Part shown: in pieces, positions 1 to 9,266 of the stretch | Numbering within the stretch: position 1 is the first letter of the stretch | How the letters are laid out: each line of letters begins with the position of its first letter | Assembly: GCF_028548395.1 (NCBI RefSeq) | Contig: NZ_JAQQLA010000012.1 | Location: 120,969 to 184,968, forward strand | Reading direction: 5' to 3' | DNA from: Vogesella indigofera | GTDB lineage: Bacteria; Pseudomonadota; Gammaproteobacteria; Burkholderiales; Chromobacteriaceae | Length of the DNA stretch: 64,000 nt | Translations under genes and position numbers: made by a program | Notes under the pieces: model-generated | Told to the model about the DNA's origin: nothing | Seen by the model: the letters and a program-made list of their open reading frames with translations, nothing else | Databases searched by the model: none

Positions 1-484
1 ACGCGAGATGCTGGAGCACATCCACGAGCTGGGCCACCGCATCGACACCAGCCACCTGTCCGCCAACGCGCTGCGTGCCTGGGTCAAGGTACTGGTCGAC
101 GCCGGCGCCGACTGCCTGACCCTGGTGTTCGAATCGTTTGGCTTCAAGCACGGCCTGCCGCTGGACGCCGACTTCGTGTTCGACGTGCGCTGCCTGCCCA
201 ACCCCTACTACGAGGTCGCGCTGCGGCCGCTGACCGGCCAGGACGAGGCGATCTGCCGCTTCTTCGAGGGCGAAGCCAGCGTGGCGCAGATGCTGGCCGA
301 CATCCGCCAGTTCCTGCAAAACTGGCTGCCGCGCTTCCGCCAGGACAACCGCAGCTACGTCACCGTCGCCATCGGCTGCACCGGCGGCCAGCACCGCTCG
401 GTCTATCTCGCCGAACAGCTGGCCAAGGCCTTTGCCGGCGAACAGGTCCTGCTGCGCCACCGCCAGCTGCCCGCCAAAAAATAA
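1..484 (+). CDS. rapZ: RNase adapter protein RapZ, 3' part
   Basis: The reading frame is open from the window edge, so the N-terminal half with the P-loop lies outside. The visible ~160 residues match the C-terminal part of RapZ (YhbJ): a SFGFKHG segment, the [10 protein letters not shown] stretch, and the [12 protein letters not shown] signature near the end. RapZ is a nucleotide-binding protein that in enterobacteria guides RNase E to the small RNA GlmZ and so tunes glucosamine-6-phosphate synthesis; its exact role in Neisseriales is less clear. It is followed after 7 nt by the NusG_II gene. Confident on family; truncated only by the window. Confidence 0.93.
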   Translation, partial: REMLEHIHELGHRIDTSHLSANALRAWVKVLVDAGADCLTLVFESFGFKHGLPLDADFVFDVRCLPNPYYEVALRPLTGQDEAICRFFEGEASVAQMLADIRQFLQNWLPRFRQDNRSYVTVAIGCTGGQHRSVYLAEQLAKAFAGEQVLLRHRQLPAKK

Positions 485-491
485 GCCGGCC

Positions 492-854
492 ATGTTCAAG
501 GCCGGGGACTATCTGGTGCTGCTGGCACTGTGCGCGCTGTTGCTGGCCGCCTTCCTGCAGCTTGGCCGCCACGCCGGCGAGGCCAGCAGCGTCATCGTGC
601 GCCAGAACGGCACCGAAACCCTCCGCCTGCCGCTGCGCCTGAACCGGCTCCATATTGCCCACGGCCCGCTGGGGCTGACCGAAATCGAGATCCACAATGG
701 CCAGGCCCGCATCCGCCGCGATCCGAGCCCGCGCCAATACTGCGTGCAGCAGGGCTGGCTGCGCCACAGCGGCGACATTGCCGTGTGCCTGCCCAACCGC
801 GTCAGCATCGAGCTGGCCGGCCCCGACCTAGCCCATGACTCGCTCGCCTACTGA
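492..854 (+). CDS. NusG domain II-containing protein
   Basis: 120 residues beginning with an ATG at 492, just after rapZ. An N-terminal hydrophobic segment (about residues 7-25, YLVLLALCALLLAAFLQL) is followed by a small beta-rich domain with the IRRDPSPRQYCVQQGWL stretch typical of NusG_II (DUF1312) proteins. These are short membrane-anchored proteins of unknown function. They are usually coded next to a Gx/HepT-type membrane protein, as here: the downstream gene overlaps it by 20 nt. A link to an FMN- or quinone-related process is only suggested by the neighbourhood. Function unknown. Confidence 0.75.
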   Translation: MFKAGDYLVLLALCALLLAAFLQLGRHAGEASSVIVRQNGTETLRLPLRLNRLHIAHGPLGLTEIEIHNGQARIRRDPSPRQYCVQQGWLRHSGDIAVCLPNRVSIELAGPDLAHDSLAY

Positions 855-1362
855 ACGCACGCTGCAAGCCAGCACCGACGATCACCGCATCGCCAGCCTG
901 GCCGCGCTGGCCATCGCGCTGGGCATGGTCGATGCCGCCATTCCGTCGCCGCTGCCCGGCGTCAAGCCGGGGCTGGCCAACATCATGACCCTGTTCGCGC
1001 TGCATACCCTGGGCTGGCGCGCCGCGGTGTGGGTCACGCTGCTACGCGTCGTCGGCGCCGGCCTGCTGCTGGGCAGCCTGTTCACCCCCGGCTTCTGGCT
1101 CAGCCTCGGCGGCGCACTGGCCAGCCTGCTGCTGCTGGGCGCCTGCCGGGCGCTGCCCGAGCGCCATTTCAGCCTGGTCAGCCACAGCCTGCTGGCGGCG
1201 CAGGCCCATCTGCTGGGACAATTGCTGCTGGTCAGGCTGTTCCTGATTCCATACGACAATATACTGGTACTGTTCCCGCCGCTGGCGCTGGCCGCCCTGC
1301 TAGGCGGCGTCGCCAACGGTCTGATAGCAAGCCATCTGGTACAAGCGCATGACAAAGATTGA
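835..1362 (+). CDS. Gx transporter family (Hpre_diP_synt_I) membrane protein
   Basis: 175 residues with about five hydrophobic segments and the conserved PSPLPGVKPGLANIMTLFAL region typical of the Gx transporter / heptaprenyl diphosphate synthase component I family (PF07456). These small ECF S-component-like membrane proteins are paired with NusG_II proteins in many bacteria; the substrate is unknown. It overlaps the NusG_II gene by 20 nt and the next gene, ubiX, by 14 nt, so the set is probably co-transcribed. The association with ubiX (prenyl-FMN synthesis) is notable, but functional coupling is inference. Confidence 0.78.
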   Translation: MTRSPTERTLQASTDDHRIASLAALAIALGMVDAAIPSPLPGVKPGLANIMTLFALHTLGWRAAVWVTLLRVVGAGLLLGSLFTPGFWLSLGGALASLLLLGACRALPERHFSLVSHSLLAAQAHLLGQLLLVRLFLIPYDNILVLFPPLALAALLGGVANGLIASHLVQAHDKD

Positions 1363-1975
1363 TACCGTTACCGTCGCCCTCACCGGCGCCTCCGGCCTGC
1401 CCTACGGCCTGCGCCTGATCGAATGCCTGCTGCGTGCCGGCAAGCGGGTGTGGGTGATGTATTCGCAGGCGGCACAGGTGGTGGCGAAACAGGAGATGAA
1501 CCTGACGCTGCCATCGCGGCCGGAAGGTTTCCAGCAGTGGCTGCAAGAGCGCTACCAGGCCGCCGACGGCCAGCTGGCGGTGTTCGGCCGTGAGGCCTGG
1601 TTTGCGCCACCCGCCTCCGGCTCCAATCCGGCCGACGCGATGGTGATCTGCCCGTGCTCGATGGGTACCCTCGCCGCGGTGGCGCACGGCATGAGCGACA
1701 ACCTGATCGAACGCGCCGCCGACGTGATGCTGAAGGAACAGCGCAAGCTGGTGCTGGTACCGCGCGAGGCACCGCTGTCGGTGATCCACCTCGAAAACAT
1801 GCTCAAGCTGGCTCGCCTCGGCGTCTGCATCCTGCCGCCGTCACCCGGTTTCTACACCCACCCGCAGACCATAGCCGACATGGTCGACTTCGTGGTGGCG
1901 CGCATCCTCGATCAGCTGGCGGTACCGCACCAGCTGCTGCCGCGCTGGGGAGAGAGTCACCATGCCGGCGAATGA
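1349..1975 (+). CDS. ubiX: Flavin prenyltransferase UbiX
   Basis: 208 residues of the flavoprotein family: N-terminal TGASGLPYGLRLIE (FMN-binding start), a central MVICPCSMGTLAAVAHG loop, and KLVLVPREAPLSVIHLENMLKL, all hallmarks of UbiX. The enzyme joins dimethylallyl phosphate to FMN to make prenyl-FMN, the cofactor of the UbiD decarboxylase in ubiquinone synthesis. UbiD is not in this window. The start overlaps the Gx transporter gene and the end overlaps nnr by 14 nt, indicating an operon. Length matches the family. Confidence 0.93.
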   Translation: MTKIDTVTVALTGASGLPYGLRLIECLLRAGKRVWVMYSQAAQVVAKQEMNLTLPSRPEGFQQWLQERYQAADGQLAVFGREAWFAPPASGSNPADAMVICPCSMGTLAAVAHGMSDNLIERAADVMLKEQRKLVLVPREAPLSVIHLENMLKLARLGVCILPPSPGFYTHPQTIADMVDFVVARILDQLAVPHQLLPRWGESHHAGE

Positions 1976-3458
1976 ACGCGCGCTGATCGACGCCGCCGCG
2001 CTGCGGCAGTGGGAGCGGCAGGCGGCACAAGCCGGCCTCGACCTGATGGCCCGCGCCGGCGCTGCCATCGCGCAGTGGCTGCGCCAGCACTACCCGCCGC
2101 CACGCCAGCTGCTGTTCGCCGCCGGTAGCGGCAACAACGGCGGCGACGCGCTGATCGCGGCACGGCTGCTGCTGGCCGATTACGAGGTCGGCGTGTGGCA
2201 GCCGCAGCCGCCTGCCACTGCCGCCGCGCAGGCGGCACGGCAGCAGTACCTCGCCGCCGGCGGCCGGCTCGACAGCACACTGGCCGCGCTCCCTCCGGCC
2301 GAAGTCCTGATCGACGGCCTGTTCGGCGCCGGGCTGAACCGGCCGCTGGACGCCGGCTGGCAGGCGCACCTCGCCGCGCTGGACGCGCTGACCTGCCCGC
2401 GAGTGGCGCTGGACGTACCCAGCGGCCTCGACGCCTGGAGCGGCTGCGTGCAGGGTGCCGCCCTCCCCGCCGACCATACCCTGGCGCTGCTGTGCCACAA
2501 GCCGGGGCTGTTCACCGCCGACGGCAGCGACTACAGCGGCCGCGTCGAGCTATTGACTCTCGACTGCCCGCCGGCGCTGCTACCGGCGGCACAGGGCGAG
2601 CTGCTTGCGACCGACCTTGCGTCGCTGCGGCGCCGACACAACAGCAACAAGGGCAGCTTCGGCTGCGTCAGCATCATCGGCGGCTGCGCCGGCATGGGCG
2701 GCGCAGCGCTGCTCGCCGGTCGCGCGGCACTGGCGCTGGGGGCCGGCAAGGTGCGCATCCACAGCCTCGATGCACGACTGGCGCTGGACCCGCTGTGGCC
2801 GGAGCTGATGATTGCGCCGCTGGGCAACAGCAGCCTTGCCGCCGACGAGGTGGTCGCCATCGGCCCCGGCCTCGGCCAGAGCCCGCAGGCGCACCGCATC
2901 CTCGCCAGCGTGTTGGCCCATCCCGGCGCGCTGCTGCTCGACGCCGACGCGCTCAACCTGCTGGCCGGCGACGATGCCCTGCAGCAACAGCTGCGACAGC
3001 GCCCGCGCCCGGCGGTGATCACCCCGCATCCTGCCGAAGCGGCGCGCCTGCTCGGCTGCAGCACCGCTAGCGTGCAACAGGACCGCCTCGCCGCGGTGCG
3101 CCGCCTTGCGGCCAACCTTGGCGTGATCGCCGTGCTCAAGGGCGCCGGTTCGCTGCTCTGCGGCGCGGACGGCTACTACCGGCTGTGCACCGCCGGCAAC
3201 GCCGCGCTGGCCAGTGCCGGCCAGGGCGACATCCTCAGCGGCAGCATCGCCGCGCTGCTGGCACAGGGCCAGGACGAGACCACCGCCGCCGGCAACGCGG
3301 TGTGGCTGCACGCCAGCGCCGGCGACCGGTATCTGGCCGATGCCGGCGGCCCGATCGGCCTGCGCGCCAGCAGCACGCTGCCGCTGATGCAACGGCTGCT
3401 CAACCAGCAACTCGCCGCCAGCGACCACGATCTCCACCACAGAAAGCCCCCGTTTTGA
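1962..3458 (+). CDS. nnr: Bifunctional NAD(P)H-hydrate repair enzyme Nnr
   Basis: 498 residues in two domains. Residues ~1-210 are the YjeF_N epimerase (AAGSGNNGGDALIAARLL, then LIDGLFGAGLNR). Residues ~215-490 are the ADP-dependent dehydratase, with GxGLGQS, a VITPHPAEAARLLG segment and the AxAGQGDILSGSIAALLAQG signature near the end. The protein repairs hydrated NAD(P)H: the epimerase interconverts R- and S-NAD(P)HX and the dehydratase restores NAD(P)H. It overlaps ubiX at its start, and its stop codon overlaps the TTG start of the next gene. One copy of the dispersed GCCAAC motif lies at 3106-3120 (RLAANLGV). Confidence 0.95.
   Translation: MPANERALIDAAALRQWERQAAQAGLDLMARAGAAIAQWLRQHYPPPRQLLFAAGSGNNGGDALIAARLLLADYEVGVWQPQPPATAAAQAARQQYLAAGGRLDSTLAALPPAEVLIDGLFGAGLNRPLDAGWQAHLAALDALTCPRVALDVPSGLDAWSGCVQGAALPADHTLALLCHKPGLFTADGSDYSGRVELLTLDCPPALLPAAQGELLATDLASLRRRHNSNKGSFGCVSIIGGCAGMGGAALLAGRAALALGAGKVRIHSLDARLALDPLWPELMIAPLGNSSLAADEVVAIGPGLGQSPQAHRILASVLAHPGALLLDADALNLLAGDDALQQQLRQRPRPAVITPHPAEAARLLGCSTASVQQDRLAAVRRLAANLGVIAVLKGAGSLLCGADGYYRLCTAGNAALASAGQGDILSGSIAALLAQGQDETTAAGNAVWLHASAGDRYLADAGGPIGLRASSTLPLMQRLLNQQLAASDHDLHHRKPPF
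3106..3120 (+). repeat. GCCAAC motif copy (in nnr)
   Basis: Exact TTGCGGCCAACCTTG, encoding Leu-Ala-Ala-Asn-Leu within nnr; the final Leu uses CTT, an uncommon codon in this CTG-rich sequence. Confidence 0.8.
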
Positions 3459-4354
3459 CCTCGCAACAAAAAGCCTACCTCTACGGCCTCGGCGCCGTGC
3501 TCGCCTGGTCCACCGTGGCCACCGCCTTCAAGATCAGCCTGCAACACCTCAGCCCGGCACAGCTGGTGCTGTACGCCAGCGCCTTTTCGCTGCTGTCACT
3601 GCTGTCCATCCTCGCCTGGCAGGGCCGTCTCGGCGAGCTGCTGCCGGCACTGCGCCGGCACTGGCAGCGTTCGCTGCTGCTGGGCGCGGTCAATCCCTTC
3701 GTCTACTACCTGATCCTGTTCCAGGCCTACCACCTGCTGCCGGCGCAAGAGGCACAGGCGATCAACTACACCTGGGCGCTGACCATGACCCTGCTCGCCA
3801 TCCCGGTGCTGAAGCAGAAACCGCGACCGCAGGACGCGCTGGCGGCGCTGGTCTGCTACGCCGGCGTGCTGGTGATCGCCACCCGCGGCCAACCTTTGGC
3901 GCTGGAATTCAGCAACCTCGCCGGCGTCGGCTATGCGCTGGTCTCCACCGTGCTGTGGGCTGGCTACTGGCTGTTCAATACCCGCGACCAGCGCGAGCCG
4001 GTGCTGGGGCTGACGCTGAACTTCCTGTTCGCGCTGCCGCTGGCCTGGCTGTGGTGCCTGTGGCGCGGCGAGCTGGGCGCGGTGGCGTGGCAAGGCATCG
4101 CCGGTGCTGCCTATGTCGGCTCCCTGGAAATGGGCTTCACCTTCGTGCTGTGGCTGGCGGCGATGAAACTGACCAGCAGCACCGCGCGCATCGCCAACCT
4201 GATCTTCCTCGCGCCGCTGCTGTCGCTGCTGCTGATCTACCTGCTGATCGGCGAGCAGATCCTGCCCTCCACCCTCAACGGCCTGGCGCTGATCCTGGGC
4301 GGCCTGATCCTGCAAAAAATCCCGCTGCCGCGTCGCCCCGCCAGCAGCGTCTGA
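3455..4354 (+). CDS. DMT-family (EamA) permease
   Basis: About 299 residues with ten hydrophobic segments in two EamA-like halves (for example AYLYGLGAVLAWSTVATAF at the start and IFLAPLLSLLLIYLLIGE near the end). No ATG is well placed; I choose the TTG at 3455 whose last two bases overlap the nnr stop codon (TTGA), giving TSQQKAYLYG at the N-terminus and suggesting translational coupling. Members export amino acids, purines or other metabolites; the substrate cannot be read from the sequence. The protein ends in a basic tail (LPRRPASSV). Confidence 0.82.
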   Translation: MTSQQKAYLYGLGAVLAWSTVATAFKISLQHLSPAQLVLYASAFSLLSLLSILAWQGRLGELLPALRRHWQRSLLLGAVNPFVYYLILFQAYHLLPAQEAQAINYTWALTMTLLAIPVLKQKPRPQDALAALVCYAGVLVIATRGQPLALEFSNLAGVGYALVSTVLWAGYWLFNTRDQREPVLGLTLNFLFALPLAWLWCLWRGELGAVAWQGIAGAAYVGSLEMGFTFVLWLAAMKLTSSTARIANLIFLAPLLSLLLIYLLIGEQILPSTLNGLALILGGLILQKIPLPRRPASSV

Positions 4355-4432
4355 AAAAACCGCCGCGCCGGTACACCGGGCGCGATCGGCTGCGTTACCA
4401 TGACCAATGCCTTATCTGTGCAGGGTGACGAC

Positions 4433-5962
4433 ATGAGCAGCATAAAAAGCCGGCTGGCGATCTGGATCATTTCGGTACTGTCCGTCGTGATGGGGCTGAC
4501 CGGCTTTCTCAGCTACGAAGCCGCCCGCGACGCCGAGGAACGCGACTACCTGCAGATGAAGCAGGGCCTGCAGGAGCGGCTGGCACTATCGCTGCCGCAC
4601 GGGGTGTGGCAGCTGGACGACCAGTTCATCCGTCTGACGCTGGACGCGGAGCTGAAATCGGCGGCGGTGGTCGGCCTGATGGTGGAAGGCGATGCCGGGC
4701 TGTTCTTCGGCCGCATGCGCAGCGCGGACGGCCGCATCACCTCGCTGGCCAAGGCGGCACCGCCGCCGCACGACGAAACCCTGCTGCTGCCCATTCTTTA
4801 CCAGCAGCGCAACAACCTCGGCCAGATCACGGTGTATCTGTCGCGCGACAAGATCACCACCCGGCTTGCCCACGAACTGACACGCCAGATCGTGCAGGCG
4901 CTGCTGATCAACCTGTTGCTGTTCATCATCCTGATCGCCGGCCTGAAACGCTACGTGTTCTCGCCGCTGCACGAGCTACAGCAGGCGCTGTACGGCGCCG
5001 CCCGGCTGGAAGCGGAAGCCGACCTGCAGCTGCCGCAAAGCCGTTTCAGCGAGTACGCCGAGCTGGTCGGCGGCGTCAACCTGATCATCCACAAGATCAG
5101 CCGCGAGCTGGGCCTGCGCCGCGGCGCGGAACAGGCCGCCATTGCGGAAAAGGAACGCGCTGAAGTTGCCTACCGGCAACTGCTGGACACCCAGAACACG
5201 CTGGTGGAAACAGAAAAACTGGCGTCGCTGGGCAGCCTGGTGGCCGGTGTGGCGCACGAGATCAACACCCCGGTCGGCATCACCCTTACCGCCGCCTCGC
5301 ACCTGGCGCTGATCACCGGCCAGGTCGGGCAACAGTTCCAGAGCGGCCAGATCAAGAAAAGCGAGCTGGAACGCTATCTCGACGACGCCCGCGAATCCAC
5401 CGCACTGATCCTGAGCAACACCGAGCGTGCGGCCAACCTGATCCAGAGTTTCAAGCAGGTCGCCGTCGACCAGACCAGCGAGGCGCGGCGCCAGTTCGAC
5501 ATCGCGCACTACATCGGCGAAATCATCACCAGCCTGCGTCCCAAGCTGCGCCACAGCAAGGTGATGATCGATGTCGACTGCCCGCCCCAGCTGCAGATGG
5601 ACAGCTACCCCGGCGCCCTGTCGCAGGTGCTGACCAACCTGCTGATGAACGCGCTGCTGCACGCCTACGACGACGGTGCCGAGGGCAGCATCCAGATCCG
5701 CGTCGACGCGCTGGCCGAGCAGAAGATCCGGCTGTCGGTGACCGACGACGGCAAGGGCATTCCGCCGGAAAACCTGAAACGCATCTTCGAGCCGTTCTTC
5801 ACCACCCGCCGCGGCAGTGGCGGCAGCGGCCTGGGGCTGCACATCGTGTTCAATATCGTGTTCAAACGCCTGGGCGGCACGATTCGGGTTGACAGCACCG
5901 TCGGGGAAGGCACATCTTTTATTCTGGTGCTGCCCTGCACGGCACCGGAAACGGCCAACTGA
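4433..5962 (+). CDS. Membrane-bound sensor histidine kinase
   Basis: About 509 residues from the ATG at 4433, which follows an AGGG Shine-Dalgarno by 7 nt. TM1 is near residues 8-28 and TM2 near 150-172 (LLINLLLFIILIAGL), enclosing a periplasmic sensor of about 120 residues. Then come a HAMP-like linker, a coiled-coil, an H-box with His275 in GVAHEINTPVG, and an HATPase domain with N (LLMNALLHAY), G1 (DDGKGIP) and G2 (GSGGSGLGLHIV) boxes. It is a hybrid-free class I kinase. The adjacent downstream gene, 15 nt away, encodes a receiver-HD-GYP protein that is its probable partner. The signal sensed is unknown. Confidence 0.9.
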   Translation: MSSIKSRLAIWIISVLSVVMGLTGFLSYEAARDAEERDYLQMKQGLQERLALSLPHGVWQLDDQFIRLTLDAELKSAAVVGLMVEGDAGLFFGRMRSADGRITSLAKAAPPPHDETLLLPILYQQRNNLGQITVYLSRDKITTRLAHELTRQIVQALLINLLLFIILIAGLKRYVFSPLHELQQALYGAARLEAEADLQLPQSRFSEYAELVGGVNLIIHKISRELGLRRGAEQAAIAEKERAEVAYRQLLDTQNTLVETEKLASLGSLVAGVAHEINTPVGITLTAASHLALITGQVGQQFQSGQIKKSELERYLDDARESTALILSNTERAANLIQSFKQVAVDQTSEARRQFDIAHYIGEIITSLRPKLRHSKVMIDVDCPPQLQMDSYPGALSQVLTNLLMNALLHAYDDGAEGSIQIRVDALAEQKIRLSVTDDGKGIPPENLKRIFEPFFTTRRGSGGSGLGLHIVFNIVFKRLGGTIRVDSTVGEGTSFILVLPCTAPETAN

Positions 5963-5977
5963 AGGGGGCGGCACGTG

Positions 5978-7558
5978 ATGAATCTCGACAATAACAATGA
6001 CTGGCTGATCGACGACAGCAGCAGCGTGCAGGACAGCCATCCGGCACTGCGACCGTGGAAAGTGCTGATCGTCGACGACGAAAAGGATGTCCACACCGCC
6101 ACCCGGCTGGCAATCCAGGACCTGCGCTACAAGGAGCGGCCGCTGACGCTGCTCAATGCCTACAGCGCGCAGCAAGGCTTCGAGCTGGTGCGCGAGCATC
6201 CCGACGTCGCGCTGATCCTGCTCGACGTGGTGATGGAAACCGACAATGCCGGCCTCAAGCTGGTACGGCGCATCCGCGAGGAGCTGGGCAACAGCCTGGC
6301 GCGCATCGTGCTGCGCACCGGCCAGCCGGGGCAGGCGCCGGAACAGGACGTGATCCTCAATTACGACATCAACGACTACAAGACCAAGACCGAGCTGACG
6401 GTGCAGAAGCTGTTCACCGTGGTCATCGCCTCGCTGCGCGCCTATGAAAACCTGGTCGCCATCGAGAAAAACCGCCAGGGGCTGGGCAAGATCCTGGAAG
6501 GCGCCAGCGACCTGTACCAGCTGCGTTCGCTGAAGGAATTCGCCTCCGGGGTGCTGAAACAGATCAGCGCCATTCTCGATGTCGGCACCGACGGCGTGCT
6601 GTGCATGGAAAACACCCCTGCCAGCGCCGGGCGGCCGAAGCTGGAGGTGCTCGCCGCCACCGGCGAGTTCGAGGGGCTGCTCGGCGGCGTGCCGCTGGCC
6701 ACCTTTCCGCAGCTGCAGCAGGCGATCAACGACGCGCTGGCCGAGAAGCGCACCATCTACCGTCATCCCTACGACGTGCTGTACATCACCGCGCAGAACG
6801 GCCGCGAATTCGTGGTCCACTTCGAGCCGCCGTGGCCGCTGGAGGACGTGGAGCGCAACCTGCTGGAGGTCTTCTGCCAGCGCATCTCCTCCGCCTACGA
6901 CAACCTGTACCTGTACTCGCAGCTGGTCAGCGCCCAGGAAGCCACGGTGGTGGCGCTGGCCGACCTCGCCGAATTCCGCGACAGCGACACCGGCGAACAC
7001 GTGCTGCGCGTGCAGCGACTCAGTGACGCCATCGCCAGGGAGCTGCAGCGCATGGGCGCCTATCCGGAGCTGCTGACACCGCAGTTCATGGAGATGATCG
7101 GCATGGCCAGCATCCTGCACGATGTCGGCAAGGTCGGCACCCCCGACCACATCCTGTTCAAGCCCGGCAAGCTGGACCCGGAAGAGCGCGTCATCATGGA
7201 GCAGCACGCCAGCATCGGTGCCAACATCCTGCGCAAGGCCAGCAAGCTGGTGGAAGGCACCAGCTACCTGTCACTGGGCGCCGACATCGCCGGCGGCCAC
7301 CACGAATACTTCGACGGCAGCGGCTACCCGCAGCGCCAGGCCGGACAGGACATCCCGCTGGCGGCGCGCATCGTCGCCATCGTCGACGTGTTCGACGCGC
7401 TGCTGCACAAACGGCCATACAAGGATCCGTGGACGCTGGGCGACACCATGAGCTACATCAACGGCCGCTGCGGCACCCAGTTCGACCCGCTGGTGATCGA
7501 GGCGCTGGACCGGCTGGTGCGCGAGAAACGCATCCCGATCAGGTTGCCGGAACAGTAA
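5978..7558 (+). CDS. Response regulator: REC - DUF3369 - HD-GYP phosphodiesterase
   Basis: About 526 residues; either GTG 5975 or ATG 5978 could start it, both behind an AGGGGG. Domain order: receiver (VLIVDDEKDV, phospho-acceptor Asp in LILLDVVMET near residue 83), DUF3369 (~150-320), and HD-GYP (~340-510). The HD-GYP motifs are intact: DTGEHVLRV, ILHDVGKVG, a GGHHEYFDGSGYP block and VAIVDVFDALLHKRPYK. HD-GYP proteins hydrolyse cyclic di-GMP, so phosphorylation by the upstream kinase probably sets c-di-GMP levels. A strong terminator follows at 7578-7604. No DNA-binding domain is present. Confidence 0.92.
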   Translation: MNLDNNNDWLIDDSSSVQDSHPALRPWKVLIVDDEKDVHTATRLAIQDLRYKERPLTLLNAYSAQQGFELVREHPDVALILLDVVMETDNAGLKLVRRIREELGNSLARIVLRTGQPGQAPEQDVILNYDINDYKTKTELTVQKLFTVVIASLRAYENLVAIEKNRQGLGKILEGASDLYQLRSLKEFASGVLKQISAILDVGTDGVLCMENTPASAGRPKLEVLAATGEFEGLLGGVPLATFPQLQQAINDALAEKRTIYRHPYDVLYITAQNGREFVVHFEPPWPLEDVERNLLEVFCQRISSAYDNLYLYSQLVSAQEATVVALADLAEFRDSDTGEHVLRVQRLSDAIARELQRMGAYPELLTPQFMEMIGMASILHDVGKVGTPDHILFKPGKLDPEERVIMEQHASIGANILRKASKLVEGTSYLSLGADIAGGHHEYFDGSGYPQRQAGQDIPLAARIVAIVDVFDALLHKRPYKDPWTLGDTMSYINGRCGTQFDPLVIEALDRLVREKRIPIRLPEQ

Positions 7559-7577
7559 ACCGCCTGCGGCAGGCGAC

Positions 7578-7604
7578 AAAAAAGGCAGCCTGAGCTGCCT
7601 TTTT
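7578..7604. terminator. Bidirectional Rho-independent terminator
   Basis: A-run 7578-7583, stem GGCAGC (7584-7589) / GCTGCC (7594-7599), loop CTGA, then T-run 7600-7604. It lies between the convergent HD-GYP gene (+) and adk (-) and can serve both. Confidence 0.9.
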
Positions 7605-7627
7605 GCTTGCCTGCGACGCTAGCGCGC

Positions 7628-8302
<675 letters not shown>

Positions 8303-8316
8303 TTAACTTCGTTGTG

Positions 8317-9087
8317 TTATCCGGAAAGGTTGGCCGCAAAGTAGGCGCGCACCCGGGCCAGGTCCTCCGGCGTGTCGACGCCGGCAGGTGGCGCCTCGGC
8401 CACGCACTCCACGACGATGTCGTAACCGTGCCACAGCATGCGCAGCTGCTCCAGTGCCTCGAACTGCTCCAGCGGTGCCGGGGCCAGGCTGCCGTAGGTG
8501 TGCAGCAGGCTGGCGCGGTAGGCATACATGCCGATGTGGCGATACACCGGCAGGCCGGGCGGCAGCTGTGTCTTGTCGGCGGCGAAGGCATCGCGGGCGT
8601 AGGGAATCGGGGCGCGGCTGAAATACAGCGCCTTGCCGTGGCGGTCGAGCACCACTTTCACCACATTCGGATTGAACATCTCGGCGGCGTCGTGGATCGC
8701 GTGCGCCACGGTGGCCATCGGCACCGCGCGTGCCGCCATCAGCGCGGCCAGGCGGTCGATCAGCGCCGGATCGATCAGCGGCTCGTCACCCTGCACATTG
8801 ACCACGATGGCGTCGTCCGGCAGCGCCAGCAGTGCGGCGACCTCGGCCAGACGGTCGGTGCCGCTGGGGTGATCGGCCCGCGTCAGCAGCACCTCGACGC
8901 CGTGCTGGCGGCAGGCCGCCTCGATGCGGGCATCGTCGGTGGCCACGATCACGCGGCTGGCGGCCGATTGCGCGGCGCGCTCGGCGACGCGGACCACCAT
9001 CGGCTTGCCGCCGATGTCCGCCAGCGGTTTTTCCGGCAGCCGGCTGGAAGCCAGTCGCGCCGGAATCACCACTACAAAACCGTTCAT
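8317..9087 (-). CDS. kdsB: 3-deoxy-manno-octulosonate cytidylyltransferase
   Basis: 256 residues. N-terminal [23 protein letters not shown] is the nucleotidyltransferase signature of Kds[37 protein letters not shown] and [16 protein letters not shown] follow. It makes CMP-Kdo, the activated sugar for the lipopolysaccharide inner core. The start overlaps the Trm112 gene by 4 nt, and it shares an operon with lpxK. The C-terminus (YFAANLSG) contains a copy of the GCCAAC motif at 8326-8339. Confidence 0.96.
   Translation of the reverse strand: MNGFVVVIPARLASSRLPEKPLADIGGKPMVVRVAERAAQSAASRVIVATDDARIEAACRQHGVEVLLTRADHPSGTDRLAEVAALLALPDDAIVVNVQGDEPLIDPALIDRLAALMAARAVPMATVAHAIHDAAEMFNPNVVKVVLDRHGKALYFSRAPIPYARDAFAADKTQLPPGLPVYRHIGMYAYRASLLHTYGSLAPAPLEQFEALEQLRMLWHGYDIVVECVAEAPPAGVDTPEDLARVRAYFAANLSG
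8326..8339 (-). repeat. GCCAAC motif copy (in kdsB)
   Basis: AAGGTTGGCCGCAA on the plus strand (the motif on the gene strand), encoding Ala-Ala-Asn-Leu at the very C-terminus of KdsB with a CTT leucine codon. Confidence 0.8.
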
Positions 9088-9266
9088 TTCACTTCTTCCT
9101 CGGCGGCCAACTCGCGGGCTTCGCCTTCCAGCATCATCGGGATGCCGTCACGGATCGGGTAGGCCAGGCGGTCACCCTTGCAGATCAGTTCCTGCGCGCC
9201 CTTGTTGTAGACCAGTGGGCCTTTGCACAGCGGGCAAACCAGGATTTCAAGAAATTTTGCGTCCAT
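9084..9266 (-). CDS. Trm112 family small zinc protein
   Basis: 60 residues: [18 protein letters not shown], one further Cys ([20 protein letters not shown]) and an acidic C-terminus. This is the YcaR/Trm112-like family, commonly lodged between lpxK and kdsB in proteobacteria. Eukaryotic Trm112 activates methyltransferases; the bacterial role is not established. It overlaps lpxK by 20 nt and kdsB by 4 nt, so it is translated from the same message. Confidence 0.9.
   Translation of the reverse strand: MDAKFLEILVCPLCKGPLVYNKGAQELICKGDRLAYPIRDGIPMMLEGEARELAAEEEVK

Noticed and set aside
4976..7207. 743-residue minus-strand frame opposite the kinase and HD-GYP genes
   Set aside because: Shadow frame of GC-rich coding DNA; no domain, and the plus-strand genes are unmistakable.
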